From Oscillospiraceae bacterium (GTDB taxonomy: Bacteria > Bacillota > Clostridia > Oscillospirales > Oscillospiraceae), in contig JAFVMW010000107.1 in assembly GCA_017506735.1 (NCBI GenBank), forward strand, positions 1-44,867: 44,867 nt of DNA. The letters are read 5' to 3'. The notes under the pieces were generated by a model. It did no database searches. It was not told where the DNA came from and saw only the letters and a list, made by a program, of their open reading frames with translations. This document shows positions 32,067 through 41,240 of the stretch, one piece after another. The stretch's first letter is position 1. Every line of letters starts with the position of its first letter. A program made the translations under genes and the position numbers.

Positions 32067-33174
32067 GCATACAGAAATTCTGAACCGGTGGCGGCTGGTT
32101 CTGGGCAAAAATGCCCGGGAGCAGATGGCGCTGTCGGACCCCACTCTTGATCAAATGGATCAGGCGCTGGACTTTCTGTACGGACGGGAAGCGCCGGAGG
32201 ATGTGCGCGATCCCCAGGGAGGCCGGGAATCCGGCATTCCCACGGTGGCTCACTGGCTGAGCAAAATCCGCACCCTGTTTCCGAAGGAAACCGCGGAGAT
32301 TCTCCAGCGGCACGCACTGGAACGATATCAGTTGACAGAGCTTCTGGCAGACCAGGAAATTCTGGAACGAATGGAGCCCAATCAGGCCCTTCTGGAAACG
32401 GTGCTGAGTCTGAAGCACATGATGAAAGGCCCTGTGCTGGACACCGCAAGGCGGATCGTGGAACGGGTAGCGGCACAGCTTACAGAGCAGATGCGCACCG
32501 AGCTTCAGCAGTCGGCCCTGGGAAAGCCGGACCGGAACAGCCGCAACGGCATCCGGTCCCTGCGGAATCTGGACATCAAACGAACCATCCGGGACAATCT
32601 TTCCCACTACGATCCGGAAAAGAAACAGCTCCGGCTGGAAAAAGTCCATTTTAATGGACGGATCACGCGGTATCATCCATGGAGAGTGATCCTGGCGGTG
32701 GACGAAAGCGGTTCCATGATGGGTTCCATCATCCACAGCGCCGTAATGGCAGGCATCTTCGCCAGGATGCCCATGCTGGACATGAAGCTCATCATCTTCA
32801 ATACCACTGTCGTGGACCTGAGCGGTCAGGTGGAGGACCCGGTGGAAACCCTGATGAGCATTCATCTGGGCGGCGGCACCAACATCGCTGGCGCGCTGGG
32901 TTATTGCAGGGATCTGATCACCTTCCCACACAGAACCATGGTGGTGCTGGTCAGCGACCTGTGTGAGGGCGGCCCCCGGGCCAATCTCTACAGCGTATGC
33001 CACGACATCATTGAAAGCGGCGCAAAGCTGATCGCCCTGACCGCCCTTGATGACCATTCCTCTCCGGTCTATGACCGGGAAACGGCCCAGCATCTTGCGG
33101 ATCTGGGCGCTTATGTGGGTGCCATGACCCCAGCCAGGCTGGCAGATTTCATGGCAGAAGTAATGAAAAACTGA
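32059..33174 (+). CDS. VWA-domain protein with intact MIDAS, YehP-like
   Basis: A 371-residue protein. The helical N-terminal part (about 1-200) is followed by a von Willebrand A domain (about 205-370). Its metal-ion-dependent adhesion site is complete: Asp215-x-Ser217-x-Ser219 (AVDESGSMM), Thr274 (GGGTNIAGAL) and Asp300 (VLVSDLCEGG). CoxE/YehP-type VWA proteins partner with MoxR ATPases, recruiting or presenting substrate through the metal site. The start ATG 32059 follows GGAAGGAG and overlaps the DUF5682 stop; the longer in-frame ORF start is not supported. Confidence 0.9.
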   Translation: MAEHTEILNRWRLVLGKNAREQMALSDPTLDQMDQALDFLYGREAPEDVRDPQGGRESGIPTVAHWLSKIRTLFPKETAEILQRHALERYQLTELLADQEILERMEPNQALLETVLSLKHMMKGPVLDTARRIVERVAAQLTEQMRTELQQSALGKPDRNSRNGIRSLRNLDIKRTIRDNLSHYDPEKKQLRLEKVHFNGRITRYHPWRVILAVDESGSMMGSIIHSAVMAGIFARMPMLDMKLIIFNTTVVDLSGQVEDPVETLMSIHLGGGTNIAGALGYCRDLITFPHRTMVVLVSDLCEGGPRANLYSVCHDIIESGAKLIALTALDDHSSPVYDRETAQHLADLGAYVGAMTPARLADFMAEVMKN

Positions 33175-33193
33175 TGGGAAAGGAGCTGGACAG

Positions 33194-34819
33194 ATGGACA
33201 TTCCGGAAAAACTGAAACAAGCCCTGGCGGCAGCTGATGAAGCCTATCTGGCCGGTCTGAGCAACAAGGGAACCCTGAACCGCGGCAAAAAGGATCTGGA
33301 TGGGATGACGGACGTGACCGTCATCCCTTCGGATACGGAAATCCAGGTTCAGTGGGGTGATGTTCGCTGCGCAATCCGTGAGCCTTTGGGCAGCAGCGGC
33401 TGCTCCTGTCCCAGTACCGCCTTCTGCCGTCACCGGGTCAGTGCCATCCTGTGGCTGAAGGCCCGGCTGGGAGACAGCCCGGAGCCTGCCAGGTCTCCCG
33501 ACTTCCAGTCCCTCAGGGCGTATCCGGCGGATAAGCTGGCCCGGATTCTCGGCACAAGCAAGCTCAGCGCCCTGCGCTTCCGGCTGGAATCCGGAATTCG
33601 CCCGGAGATGGATCAGGGAGCGGTGATCCGGGTGGAGCTTCCCTGGGCAGGAGTGAATGTCCGGCTGTTGGAGCCTCTGGAACACAGCACCTGTGCCTGT
33701 CACAGCACCGGCTTGTGCGTTCACAAAGCTGAAGCCCTGCTCTGGTGGCAGCTGCATGAGAACATCATCACGCCGGAGCAGCTTCCCCTGCCCAGTGCAG
33801 CCCCCACGCTGGATACAGAACAGCTTCGGGGCATCTGCAGGAGCGTCCAGGAAACCCTTTCGTCCCTGATGGCATGGGGCTTGGGCCGGGCCTCCCCGGA
33901 AATCTGCCAGACCCTGGAGCGAATGGCATCCCTGTGTCATACCGCAGGACTGCCCAATCTGGAGCGGAGCCTTCGCAGGCTATCCGGCGAATACGATGCC
34001 TGCTTCGCCCGATCCGCCGGATTCCGGGATACGGTGCTTCTTGAGCGGCTCTCCCACACCTACCGCCTTGCCCAGGCCACGGAACAGGCGACGGAAGAAC
34101 AGCTTTCCGGTCTTGCAGGTGAATTCCGGGAGGAATATCGGAACGCCGGAAACAGGAAGCTCTATCTGCTTGGCTCCCGAATCTACTCGGAGAAAAACGG
34201 CTACGCAGGAACCATCTATTATTTCCGGGACATGGAGCAGCAGTGCTGGTACGCCTTCCGGCACATCCGGCCCACCTTTTATGAGGGAAGGGCCCAGAAG
34301 GTGCCAAAGCACGCATCCCCCTGGGGCCTGCCCTGCACACTGGACAAGCTTTGGAAGAATTCCATGGAGCTGACCGGTGCCAAGGCAAACCGCCATGGCA
34401 ATCTCTCTGCCACCTCAGAATGCAGCGCTGCCATTCTGGGGCCAATGGCTCCCGCTGCGGCAATCCCCGAAGAGGAAATCTGCATGGATTTCCGGGCGCT
34501 TTTGGGGCGGAGTGATCCCAGCCGGTCTGAGCGCCAGCGTCTTGCCCTGATCCGGGCGGCCGGGATGGAAGTCCAGCCCTACGATTCCATCCGGCAGATT
34601 TACACGCTGCGGCTTCTGGACAGCTTTGGAAGGGATGTCTGGCTCAAGGTGCCTTACAGCAAAGACAACAGCTCCGTCATCGACTGGCTGGAGCGGCTCA
34701 CGGAGGGCCAGGTCCCCACAGATCGGGCGCCTGTGTTCTTCGGGATTCTTTCCCGGGAGTCAGACCGGCTGACCTTCAGCCCCATTGAATGCTTTACGGA
34801 TTGGGAGGGACAGCTATGA
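33194..34819 (+). CDS. SWIM zinc-finger protein with two finger motifs, YehQ-like
   Basis: A 541-residue protein. Two CxCx5CxH motifs are visible: Cys70, Cys72, Cys78 and His80 in CSCPSTAFCRH, and Cys167, Cys169, Cys175 and His177 in CACHSTGLCVH. The spacing and similar flanks suggest duplication of one SWIM module. SWIM fingers bind DNA or protein. The C-terminal 340 residues are helical then beta-rich, without motifs I know. The start ATG 33194 follows AGGAG, 19 bases after the VWA stop. The 3' end overlaps the small gene in an ATGA. The L-M-P-Q order of E. coli yeh genes is preserved. Confidence 0.87.
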   Translation: MDIPEKLKQALAAADEAYLAGLSNKGTLNRGKKDLDGMTDVTVIPSDTEIQVQWGDVRCAIREPLGSSGCSCPSTAFCRHRVSAILWLKARLGDSPEPARSPDFQSLRAYPADKLARILGTSKLSALRFRLESGIRPEMDQGAVIRVELPWAGVNVRLLEPLEHSTCACHSTGLCVHKAEALLWWQLHENIITPEQLPLPSAAPTLDTEQLRGICRSVQETLSSLMAWGLGRASPEICQTLERMASLCHTAGLPNLERSLRRLSGEYDACFARSAGFRDTVLLERLSHTYRLAQATEQATEEQLSGLAGEFREEYRNAGNRKLYLLGSRIYSEKNGYAGTIYYFRDMEQQCWYAFRHIRPTFYEGRAQKVPKHASPWGLPCTLDKLWKNSMELTGAKANRHGNLSATSECSAAILGPMAPAAAIPEEEICMDFRALLGRSDPSRSERQRLALIRAAGMEVQPYDSIRQIYTLRLLDSFGRDVWLKVPYSKDNSSVIDWLERLTEGQVPTDRAPVFFGILSRESDRLTFSPIECFTDWEGQL

Positions 34820-35133
34820 AGGAACTGCTGGACGATATGGAACGGGCCATGGCGGATCTGATGCTCTCGGGCTATGCCACAGGAGCAGAGCTTGCCGGAA
34901 GATTCCGGAACTTAGGAACAGAATGCAGCCGGATCGGTCTGAAGAACGGCGGCGCATGGATGGAGGAAATTGCCCGGGCTCTGGAACAGAGAACCCACTC
35001 TGTCCGGAAAGAGGATCTAGTCATAACGGAGCTGCTCTGCCGGGCCGTCGGCTATGTTCGGCTTTGCAGAGAGAAAATACAGGAAGAAGAGATTGCAGTC
35101 CGCTGGGACAGCATTACAGGAGGCAGCCTATGA
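34816..35133 (+). CDS. Small helical protein of unknown function in the MoxR-SWIM-DUF4132 operon
   Basis: A 105-residue protein I do not recognise. It is predicted mostly helical (KELLDDMERAMADLMLSG, WMEEIARALEQR, ELLCRAVGYVRLCREKI), without signal peptide, membrane helix or zinc motif. It overlaps the SWIM stop by 4 bases and the DUF4132 start by 4 bases (ATGA in both), with GGAGGGA upstream of its ATG, so it is surely translated with its neighbours. It may be an adaptor between the SWIM and DUF4132 proteins. I recall no counterpart in the E. coli yeh cluster. Confidence 0.8.
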   Translation: MKELLDDMERAMADLMLSGYATGAELAGRFRNLGTECSRIGLKNGGAWMEEIARALEQRTHSVRKEDLVITELLCRAVGYVRLCREKIQEEEIAVRWDSITGGSL

Positions 35134-38100
35134 ATCTACAGAATCAAGCAAAAGAAGAGAAGCTGAAAAAGCTTCTGAGCCATTTGAATTTGTCATCCAA
35201 AAACAGCCGGATTGCCTTGCAGTATCTCACTGCGGAGGTGCCGGATGAATCCCTGCTGGAACAGGTGGAAGCCCAGAATTTTCGGTTGCTGTCCATCAAT
35301 GTGCGGATGGAGGTTTCCGATATTCTGCAGCCCCTTCGGGAGGGCGGCAAGAAGGACCAGATCGGGCGGTTCTACCGGCTGTTCTGGGCAATGGGCAAAA
35401 GCACTGCCTGCTATGTAATGAGCAGCCCCTTCCGCTTCGCGCCGGAAACGCCGGAGGATATCTCCCGGTATCTGAGCAAAGCCGCCGCAGCGGCACTGGC
35501 AGGCGAAATCCTGACCCAGAACAATCGTCCGGCTTTTCTTCCTCCCTGGCTGTGGAAGATGGCGGAAACGGAGCCGGAGGAGCTGATCCGGGCCCAGGCG
35601 CTTTGCGGCGAGCCCATTGAAGGCCGGGCCAAGGCCATGCTGGCAGGTCTGGTGCTGAGCAGGGGCAACGTGTCCCAGGAACAGCTCCGGCAGCAGGTGG
35701 AGATCCTTTTGACGGCTCAGCAACATCTGCTGCCTGCGGCGGCCCATAGCCTCAGCCCCGGGGACAAGCAGCTTCTGGCAGACTTCATCAGCGCAGGCGA
35801 TCCTTCCGCTCCCCTGCCCCTGCTTTCTTACACGGATTACTACGCCACCGACGTACAGAATTTCTGGAACACCCACAGCACCGATGACCGGCTTGGCAGT
35901 CTTCTGGGCGTCACCGCCATTATGGGCCAGCGGCTAGACCCCCGACTCCGGTGTGCCGCAAAGGTGCATCTGGCGCTGAATCCCCGGATCGTGCTGATGT
36001 TCGCAACCCAGTTGATCGAACAGGCGCAGTTTATGGAGGAACTTCCCCGGATTTTGGAGGATCTGCCCGGCGGCATGGCGAGCCTCCTGCTGTTTCTCAC
36101 CGCGCCCTATTCCTGGATTCCGGAGGATTGGCGCAGCAGTCTGGCCCGCCGGTGCGCCGCCGCTCTTCCGGAAGTGCTGGCTGTGGCGAATCCCAATCAG
36201 TTTTCCGCCCTCACAGAGCTTTTGCCCGGCCCCATGAAGGTCATGGGCGTCGATCTGCCGGCAGAGGCAATTCGCTTCCTCCGGAACGCGGTGGATGCTG
36301 GTGAGGACGAACTTCAGGATTATCTGATGGGTGCCGGTTCTGTCTCTGACAGCGCCGCGCTTCTGAAGAATGTGACCTACACCGGCTACAATTTCCCCTT
36401 CAAAGTAACCACCATGATCCGGGATCACCGTCTGGTTCATGGATGGACTGATTTCCATCTCCGGTACGCCGTGGTGATGGGTACGGTATTCAACGGCGCT
36501 CCCCTCCGGGAGCTGCTGTCTGAGAAATCCGGCAGGCTGAATATGGAGGAAATTCCCAAGCTGTGCCTGCTTCTGCGGCAGAAGGGGCTGGATCTGACCA
36601 CGATGCTGGAGCTGCTGGGCAATTTCCGGGATCATGTTTATTGGGATAAGGCAGCCGAAGCCATTGACGCTAGCACTGCTCAGTTGCTCTCCGGCACAGC
36701 CGATGCCGGGGAGCTGTGCCAGGCCGCGAAAAATGGCAGTCTGTACGCCCGTCAGCACGCCCTGCGCAGGCTGAACCAGCTGCCCGGAGAGGAAGCGAAA
36801 GAGGGAATGCTTTCCTGCACCGCCGACTCCTCCAAAGCCATCCAGAAGCTGCTGGCCCAGCTGCTGCCGGAGCATACGGACTGGGCGGCGGAGTACATCG
36901 CCCTGTTGAAAAGCAAAAAAGCGCCACAGCGGATTCTGGCGGCTCAGGTTCTGGGCAAAATGGGAACTGTGGGCACTGCTGCCCTGCAGGAGGCCCTGGA
37001 AACGGAAAAAAGCGCAAAGGTTGCCGATGCCATCCAGACCGCTCTTGGGGACACCGCCAAGCCTGCGGCTACCGGCACCCAGGAGCTGGTACAGCGGCTC
37101 GTGAATGCCAATAAGATAAAAAAGCTTCAGTGGCTCCTGGATGTGCCTCTGCCCGTGGTTCATCTGACAACCGGAGAGGCCCCGGAGGAGTCTGTGCTTG
37201 CTCTGTTGATTGCGTACTGTGACCTTGGACGAATCGGACGGAGTGATCTGGCTGCTCAGATTCCCGGGGAAATGAATCCGAAGGATCTGGAGGCACTGGC
37301 GGACGAGGTCTTTGAGCGGTGGATCGCCGCAGGGGCCCCTTCCAAGCACAAGTGGGTGCTGGCCTTCTCTGCCGTTTACGGCGGCGAAACGGTATGCGTC
37401 AAGCTGATCCGCGCCATCAATGACTGGCCCCAGAACGCCCGGGGCGCCATTGCCTGTGACGGTGTAAAGGCGCTGACCTTAAGCGCTGCCCCCGGTGCGC
37501 TGCTGGCGGTGGATGCCATTTCCCGGAAGTTCAAGTTTCGTCAGGTGAAGGTTGCCGCTGCCGCCGCACTGGACAGCGCTGCCCAGGAGCTGGGCATCAG
37601 TGTGGAGGAGCTTGCCGACCGGATTGTACCGGACCTTGGCTTTGACCAGGCAGGAAAGCGGATATTCGACTATGGAAAGCGGAGCTTTACCGTCCGGCTG
37701 ACCCCGTCGCTGGAGCTTTCCATCACCACGGACGCCGGAAAGACTGTCAAAAATCTTCCTGCGCCCGGAAAAACCGACGATGAACCCAAGGCTTCGGAAG
37801 CCTACGAAGCCTTTAAGGCCATGAAAAAGCAGATCCGCACCACCGTCAGCACCCAAAAGACCCGTCTGGAAGCAGCCCTTGCCACCCTGCGGTGCTGGGA
37901 TCGGGACAGCTGGAACGCCCTGTTCGTCCGGAATCCCATTATGCACCAATTCGCCATCAGTCTGGTCTGGGGCGTGTATCAGCAGGGTGTTTTGACCGAT
38001 ACCTTCCGGTATATGGAGGACGGTTCCTTCAATACCGTGGACGAGGAGGAATATGAGCTGCCCGAAAATGCCAGCATTGGTCTTGTTCATCCAGTAGAGC

Positions 38101-38618
38101 TGAACGAGGAGCTGCTCACCGGCTGGAAGCAGCAGCTTGAGGACTACGAAGTGACTCAGAGCATCCTCCAGCTGGACCGGCCTGTGTTCGTCCTTTCTGA
38201 AGATGCGCGGGCGTCGAAAACCCTGGAAGCCTTCGGCGGCAAGCAGCTCAACGGTCTTTCTCTGTCCGGCAAGCTCACCGGCATGGGCTGGTTCCGGGGC
38301 AGCGTGGTGGATGGCGGTGTCTTCTATACCTACTGGCGCGAGGACCCGACCCTGGAAATCGGTGTGGAGCTGCGGTTCTCCGGTTCCTACGTGGGCGATG
38401 AAAACGACGATGTGACGGTATACGACGCGGTATTCTACAAGTCCGGAACCGTCACCCGGGGCAGTTATATCTATGATGCTCCCAAGGGGGAGAATACCTT
38501 CTCTCTGGGTCAGATTCCTGCCCGGTACTACAGTGAGATAATCCAGCAGCTCACAAAAGCCACTGCATCCAGCACAGAAACGGATGCCAACTGGAAAGCA
38601 GACCGGAAGGACTGCTGA
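35130..38618 (+). CDS. Giant DUF4132-domain protein with HEAT-like repeats, YehI-like
   Basis: A 1162-residue cytoplasmic protein, last gene of the operon. The N-terminal half is helical. Around residues 520-645 there are HEAT/armadillo-like repeats (for example RILAAQVLGKMGTVGTAALQEALE). The C-terminal region (about 955-1150) has DUF4132 features: LVHPVELNEELLTGWKQQLEDYEVTQS followed by a beta-rich tail. DUF4132 proteins such as E. coli YehI have no known activity. It is probably a scaffold or effector for the MoxR-VWA motor; this is inference. The start ATG 35130 overlaps the small gene's stop, with ACAGGAGG upstream. The operon ends at a strong hairpin. Confidence 0.86.
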   Translation: MNLQNQAKEEKLKKLLSHLNLSSKNSRIALQYLTAEVPDESLLEQVEAQNFRLLSINVRMEVSDILQPLREGGKKDQIGRFYRLFWAMGKSTACYVMSSPFRFAPETPEDISRYLSKAAAAALAGEILTQNNRPAFLPPWLWKMAETEPEELIRAQALCGEPIEGRAKAMLAGLVLSRGNVSQEQLRQQVEILLTAQQHLLPAAAHSLSPGDKQLLADFISAGDPSAPLPLLSYTDYYATDVQNFWNTHSTDDRLGSLLGVTAIMGQRLDPRLRCAAKVHLALNPRIVLMFATQLIEQAQFMEELPRILEDLPGGMASLLLFLTAPYSWIPEDWRSSLARRCAAALPEVLAVANPNQFSALTELLPGPMKVMGVDLPAEAIRFLRNAVDAGEDELQDYLMGAGSVSDSAALLKNVTYTGYNFPFKVTTMIRDHRLVHGWTDFHLRYAVVMGTVFNGAPLRELLSEKSGRLNMEEIPKLCLLLRQKGLDLTTMLELLGNFRDHVYWDKAAEAIDASTAQLLSGTADAGELCQAAKNGSLYARQHALRRLNQLPGEEAKEGMLSCTADSSKAIQKLLAQLLPEHTDWAAEYIALLKSKKAPQRILAAQVLGKMGTVGTAALQEALETEKSAKVADAIQTALGDTAKPAATGTQELVQRLVNANKIKKLQWLLDVPLPVVHLTTGEAPEESVLALLIAYCDLGRIGRSDLAAQIPGEMNPKDLEALADEVFERWIAAGAPSKHKWVLAFSAVYGGETVCVKLIRAINDWPQNARGAIACDGVKALTLSAAPGALLAVDAISRKFKFRQVKVAAAAALDSAAQELGISVEELADRIVPDLGFDQAGKRIFDYGKRSFTVRLTPSLELSITTDAGKTVKNLPAPGKTDDEPKASEAYEAFKAMKKQIRTTVSTQKTRLEAALATLRCWDRDSWNALFVRNPIMHQFAISLVWGVYQQGVLTDTFRYMEDGSFNTVDEEEYELPENASIGLVHPVELNEELLTGWKQQLEDYEVTQSILQLDRPVFVLSEDARASKTLEAFGGKQLNGLSLSGKLTGMGWFRGSVVDGGVFYTYWREDPTLEIGVELRFSGSYVGDENDDVTVYDAVFYKSGTVTRGSYIYDAPKGENTFSLGQIPARYYSEIIQQLTKATASSTETDANWKADRKDC

Positions 38619-38626
38619 TTAAAAAC

Positions 38627-38663
38627 AATGCCTCGGTGTACCCTGTGGTACATCGAGGCATTT
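38627..38663. terminator. Bidirectional terminator after the DUF4132 gene
   Basis: A 16-bp nearly perfect stem (AATGCCTCGGTGTACC / GGTACATCGAGGCATT) with loop CTGT. A short T-run follows on the plus strand and TTTTT on the minus strand side, between convergent genes. Confidence 0.87.
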
Positions 38664-38698
38664 TCATTGCGGTTTTCCACAGACTGTGGAAAAGTGTT

Positions 38699-39712
38699 TT
38701 ACATTTCATCCAGGATTTCTTCCGCGAATTCATCCAGATCCTCCGGGACGCCCTGCTTCAGGATGCCGCACTTGGGACAGGACAAAACCGTCATCAGCTT
38801 CCGCTCTTTTTTCAGGAACTGCTGCTGGAAGTTCCACAGCACGATGCTGTCCCAGATTTTTTTCGGCGTGGGAGGGGCTCCCACGTGATGATCCAGAAGC
38901 ATGGCGTGATTCCAGTCAAACCGGCAGAGGGAATAACTGGCATCGGAATTGATGCACATCTCGTAGAACACATAGGGACAGACCTGCACTTCCCTGCTCC
39001 GGCCTCCCAGAAGGCTGACCCCTTCGTCGAATTCCACCTTCATCTCGTTATACTTGGGCCAGTATTCAATGGTGCGTTCCACGGAAATACCATCGGTGAT
39101 GTTTCCGAAGGTACGGTAAAAGGCTTCCTCCTGCTCGGATGTGAGAATGTCGCCGTTGATCTTGATGTTCATTTCGCATTTGCCCTTGTGGTCATAGAAA
39201 AAGGCAATGTTGTCCACAAATTGCTGATAGTCCATCTTGTGTCCGGAGAAATCCCGGTACTGCTCCGCGTTTACGCCCTCTACGGAGATATTCAGCCGGT
39301 CCAGACCGGCATCAATGATCTCAAGACTCCGTTCTCGGGTCAGCAGGGATGCGTTGGTGGTGGTATCCACACGTAAAACCTGGGCTGACTGCTTGGCATA
39401 GCGTACCATATCCGCAAAATGGGGATTCAGCAGGGGTTCCCCCTCCTTGTACAGGCGAATCACCCGGATGGGGTCGGGGAAATCCTTCAGGGAATCGATG
39501 ATGCCCTTATATACCTGGAAATCCATGGGGCCGTGGCCCCGGCCTTTGGTTTTCTTCATCAGCCCCAGATTGCCGGAGGGGCAGAATTTGCATCGGAAAT
39601 TGCAGGTATCGCAGGGGTCAATGTAAATCACATAGGGTGTGCGCAGAGGTAGGGCGTTTTTCAGCTCCATCCGGTCATGGAGGTCAATGCGTGGGATGTG
39701 CTTGGCTTTCAT
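38699..39712 (-). CDS. Radical SAM protein with C-terminal SPASM-like cysteines
   Basis: A 337-residue radical SAM enzyme. The [4Fe-4S] motif is Cys37-x3-Cys41-x2-Cys44 (CNFRCKFC), followed by a GEPLLNP-type SAM contact (YKEGEPLLNP) and the TTTNASLL strand. C-terminal cysteines (VCPYVFYEMCINSD, SLCRFDW, CPKCG) could hold auxiliary clusters as in SPASM proteins that modify peptides or act in anaerobic maturation. No peptide substrate ORF is evident nearby. The start ATG 39712 has AAAGGAG upstream; the longer frame would cover the promoter. Confidence 0.87.
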   Translation of the reverse strand: MKAKHIPRIDLHDRMELKNALPLRTPYVIYIDPCDTCNFRCKFCPSGNLGLMKKTKGRGHGPMDFQVYKGIIDSLKDFPDPIRVIRLYKEGEPLLNPHFADMVRYAKQSAQVLRVDTTTNASLLTRERSLEIIDAGLDRLNISVEGVNAEQYRDFSGHKMDYQQFVDNIAFFYDHKGKCEMNIKINGDILTSEQEEAFYRTFGNITDGISVERTIEYWPKYNEMKVEFDEGVSLLGGRSREVQVCPYVFYEMCINSDASYSLCRFDWNHAMLLDHHVGAPPTPKKIWDSIVLWNFQQQFLKKERKLMTVLSCPKCGILKQGVPEDLDEFAEEILDEM

Positions 39713-39748
39713 AAGAGCGCTCCTTTGTTCGTTCTGACTTGTAAGAAC

Positions 39749-39778
39749 AGTATAGCACAGCTGCGGAAGTTTTCGCAA
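39749..39778 (-). promoter_or_regulatory. Promoter of the radical SAM gene
   Basis: TTGCGA, an 18-base spacer and TATACT on the minus strand. It lies back to back with the MATE promoter. Confidence 0.65.
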
Positions 39779-39783
39779 GGCTA

Positions 39784-39812
39784 TTGCGCATCTGGGCCGT
39801 GGGGAGTATAAT
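39784..39812 (+). promoter_or_regulatory. Promoter of the MATE gene
   Basis: TTGCGC, a 17-base spacer and TATAAT, about 32 bases before the ATG. Confidence 0.75.
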
Positions 39813-39844
39813 AGCATCAATGACCTACGAAAGGAAGATTATTT

Positions 39845-41230
39845 ATGGCTGTCAAAAACAATAGCCAGCAGATGCTGGAAGGCCCTTTGCTGAAAAACAT
39901 CATACTTTACACCATCCCAATCATTCTGACCAGTATTTTGCAGCTGCTGTTCAACGCGGCGGATCTGGTAGTCGTGGGTCGGTTCTGCGGCTCCATTTCC
40001 GTGGCTGCCGTTGGCGCCACCGGCTCCATTACCAGTCTGATTGTCAATCTTTTCATCGGTCTGAGCGTGGGCGCCGGCGTCACCGTTGCCCACGGCATTG
40101 GCAGCCGTGAGGACGAAACGGTTCACAGAACCGTTCACACAGCGCTTCCCATGTCCATTGTCTGCGGTCTGGCTCTGACTGTTCTGGGCGTTTCCATGTC
40201 GGAAACCCTGCTGCGCTGGATGGGTACGCCGGAGGATGTGCTACCCCTGTCCGCGGTTTACATGAAGATTTATTTCGCCGGCATTACCTTTGCCATGATT
40301 TACAATTTCTGCGCCTCCATCCTCCGGGCGGTGGGCGACACCAAAAGCCCGCTCACCTTTCTGACCATCTCCGGCGTGGTGAACGTGGTGCTGAATCTGA
40401 TTTTCGTCACCCAGCTTCACATGAATGTGGCCGGTGTCGCCTTGGCTACCACCATTTCTCAGGGTGTTTCCGCAGTGGCTGTGATCATCGTTCTGATGCG
40501 CCGCACCGACGCTGCCCGTCTTATGCTGAATAAGCTCCGCTTTTACGGTCCGCAGATGCAGAAGATCATCCGCATCGGCCTGCCTGCTGGCATTCAGAGC
40601 AGCCTGTTCTCCATCTCCAATGTGCTGATTCAGAGCTCCGTCAACTCCTTCGGCTCTGTGCTGATGTCCGGCAACTCCGCATCCCAGAATATTGAGGGCT
40701 TTGTTTATGTTTCCCTGAACGCATTCCACCAGACCGCTGTGAACTTCATAGGACAGAATGTGGGCGCATTGAAATTTGACCGGGTGAAGAAGGTTCTGAA
40801 GATTTGTCTGGCCTGCGTCACGGTAACGGGTCTTACGCTTGGTCTGACACTGTATGCCTGCGGTGAAACGCTGCTGGGCATTTACATCACCGATTCTGCC
40901 GAAGCCATTGAATGGGGCATGGTCCGGCTGGGCTGCATCGCCATCCCCTACTTTGTATGCGGTCTGATGGATGTAACCACCGGCGCTCTGAGAGGCATGG
41001 GCGCTTCGGTTGCCCCCATGATTATTTCCGTACTGGGCGTGTGCGGTGTGCGGATCGGCTGGATCTATACGATCTTTCAGATTCCTGCCTTCCACACCCC
41101 CCAGAGCCTGTACTTAAGCTATATTTTCTCCTGGGCTCTGACCTTCCTCATTGAGCTTTACGCATTCCACAAAATCTTTGCCCAGCAGACCAGCATGCTG
41201 TCCCGTCCCAGAGCGGCGGACGCTCCATAA
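39845..41230 (+). CDS. MATE family efflux transporter
   Basis: A 461-residue membrane protein with about 12 helices in two six-helix bundles. The N-terminal MATE signature is PIILTSILQLLFNAADLVVVGRF, with AVGATGSITSLIVNLFIGLSVGAGV following. The second bundle begins near residue 240 (RIGLPAGIQSSLFSISNVLIQS). MATE proteins export drugs or metabolites in exchange for Na+ or H+; the substrate is unknown. Start ATG 39845 follows GAAAGGAAG. It is monocistronic, with its own promoter and a strong terminator. Confidence 0.94.
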   Translation: MAVKNNSQQMLEGPLLKNIILYTIPIILTSILQLLFNAADLVVVGRFCGSISVAAVGATGSITSLIVNLFIGLSVGAGVTVAHGIGSREDETVHRTVHTALPMSIVCGLALTVLGVSMSETLLRWMGTPEDVLPLSAVYMKIYFAGITFAMIYNFCASILRAVGDTKSPLTFLTISGVVNVVLNLIFVTQLHMNVAGVALATTISQGVSAVAVIIVLMRRTDAARLMLNKLRFYGPQMQKIIRIGLPAGIQSSLFSISNVLIQSSVNSFGSVLMSGNSASQNIEGFVYVSLNAFHQTAVNFIGQNVGALKFDRVKKVLKICLACVTVTGLTLGLTLYACGETLLGIYITDSAEAIEWGMVRLGCIAIPYFVCGLMDVTTGALRGMGASVAPMIISVLGVCGVRIGWIYTIFQIPAFHTPQSLYLSYIFSWALTFLIELYAFHKIFAQQTSMLSRPRAADAP

Positions 41231-41240
41231 ATCAATTCAC

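Noticed and set aside
28582-38618. Assignment of the six-gene operon as a known anti-phage defence system
   Set aside because: The families are related to proposed MoxR-VWA conflict systems, but there are no phage, integrase or other defence genes around it and the function of the yeh cluster is not established, so no defence role is claimed.
38699-39712. RiPP cluster around the radical SAM/SPASM-like protein
   Set aside because: No small precursor-peptide ORF with a ribosome site is visible next to it, and the neighbouring MATE gene has its own divergent promoter.
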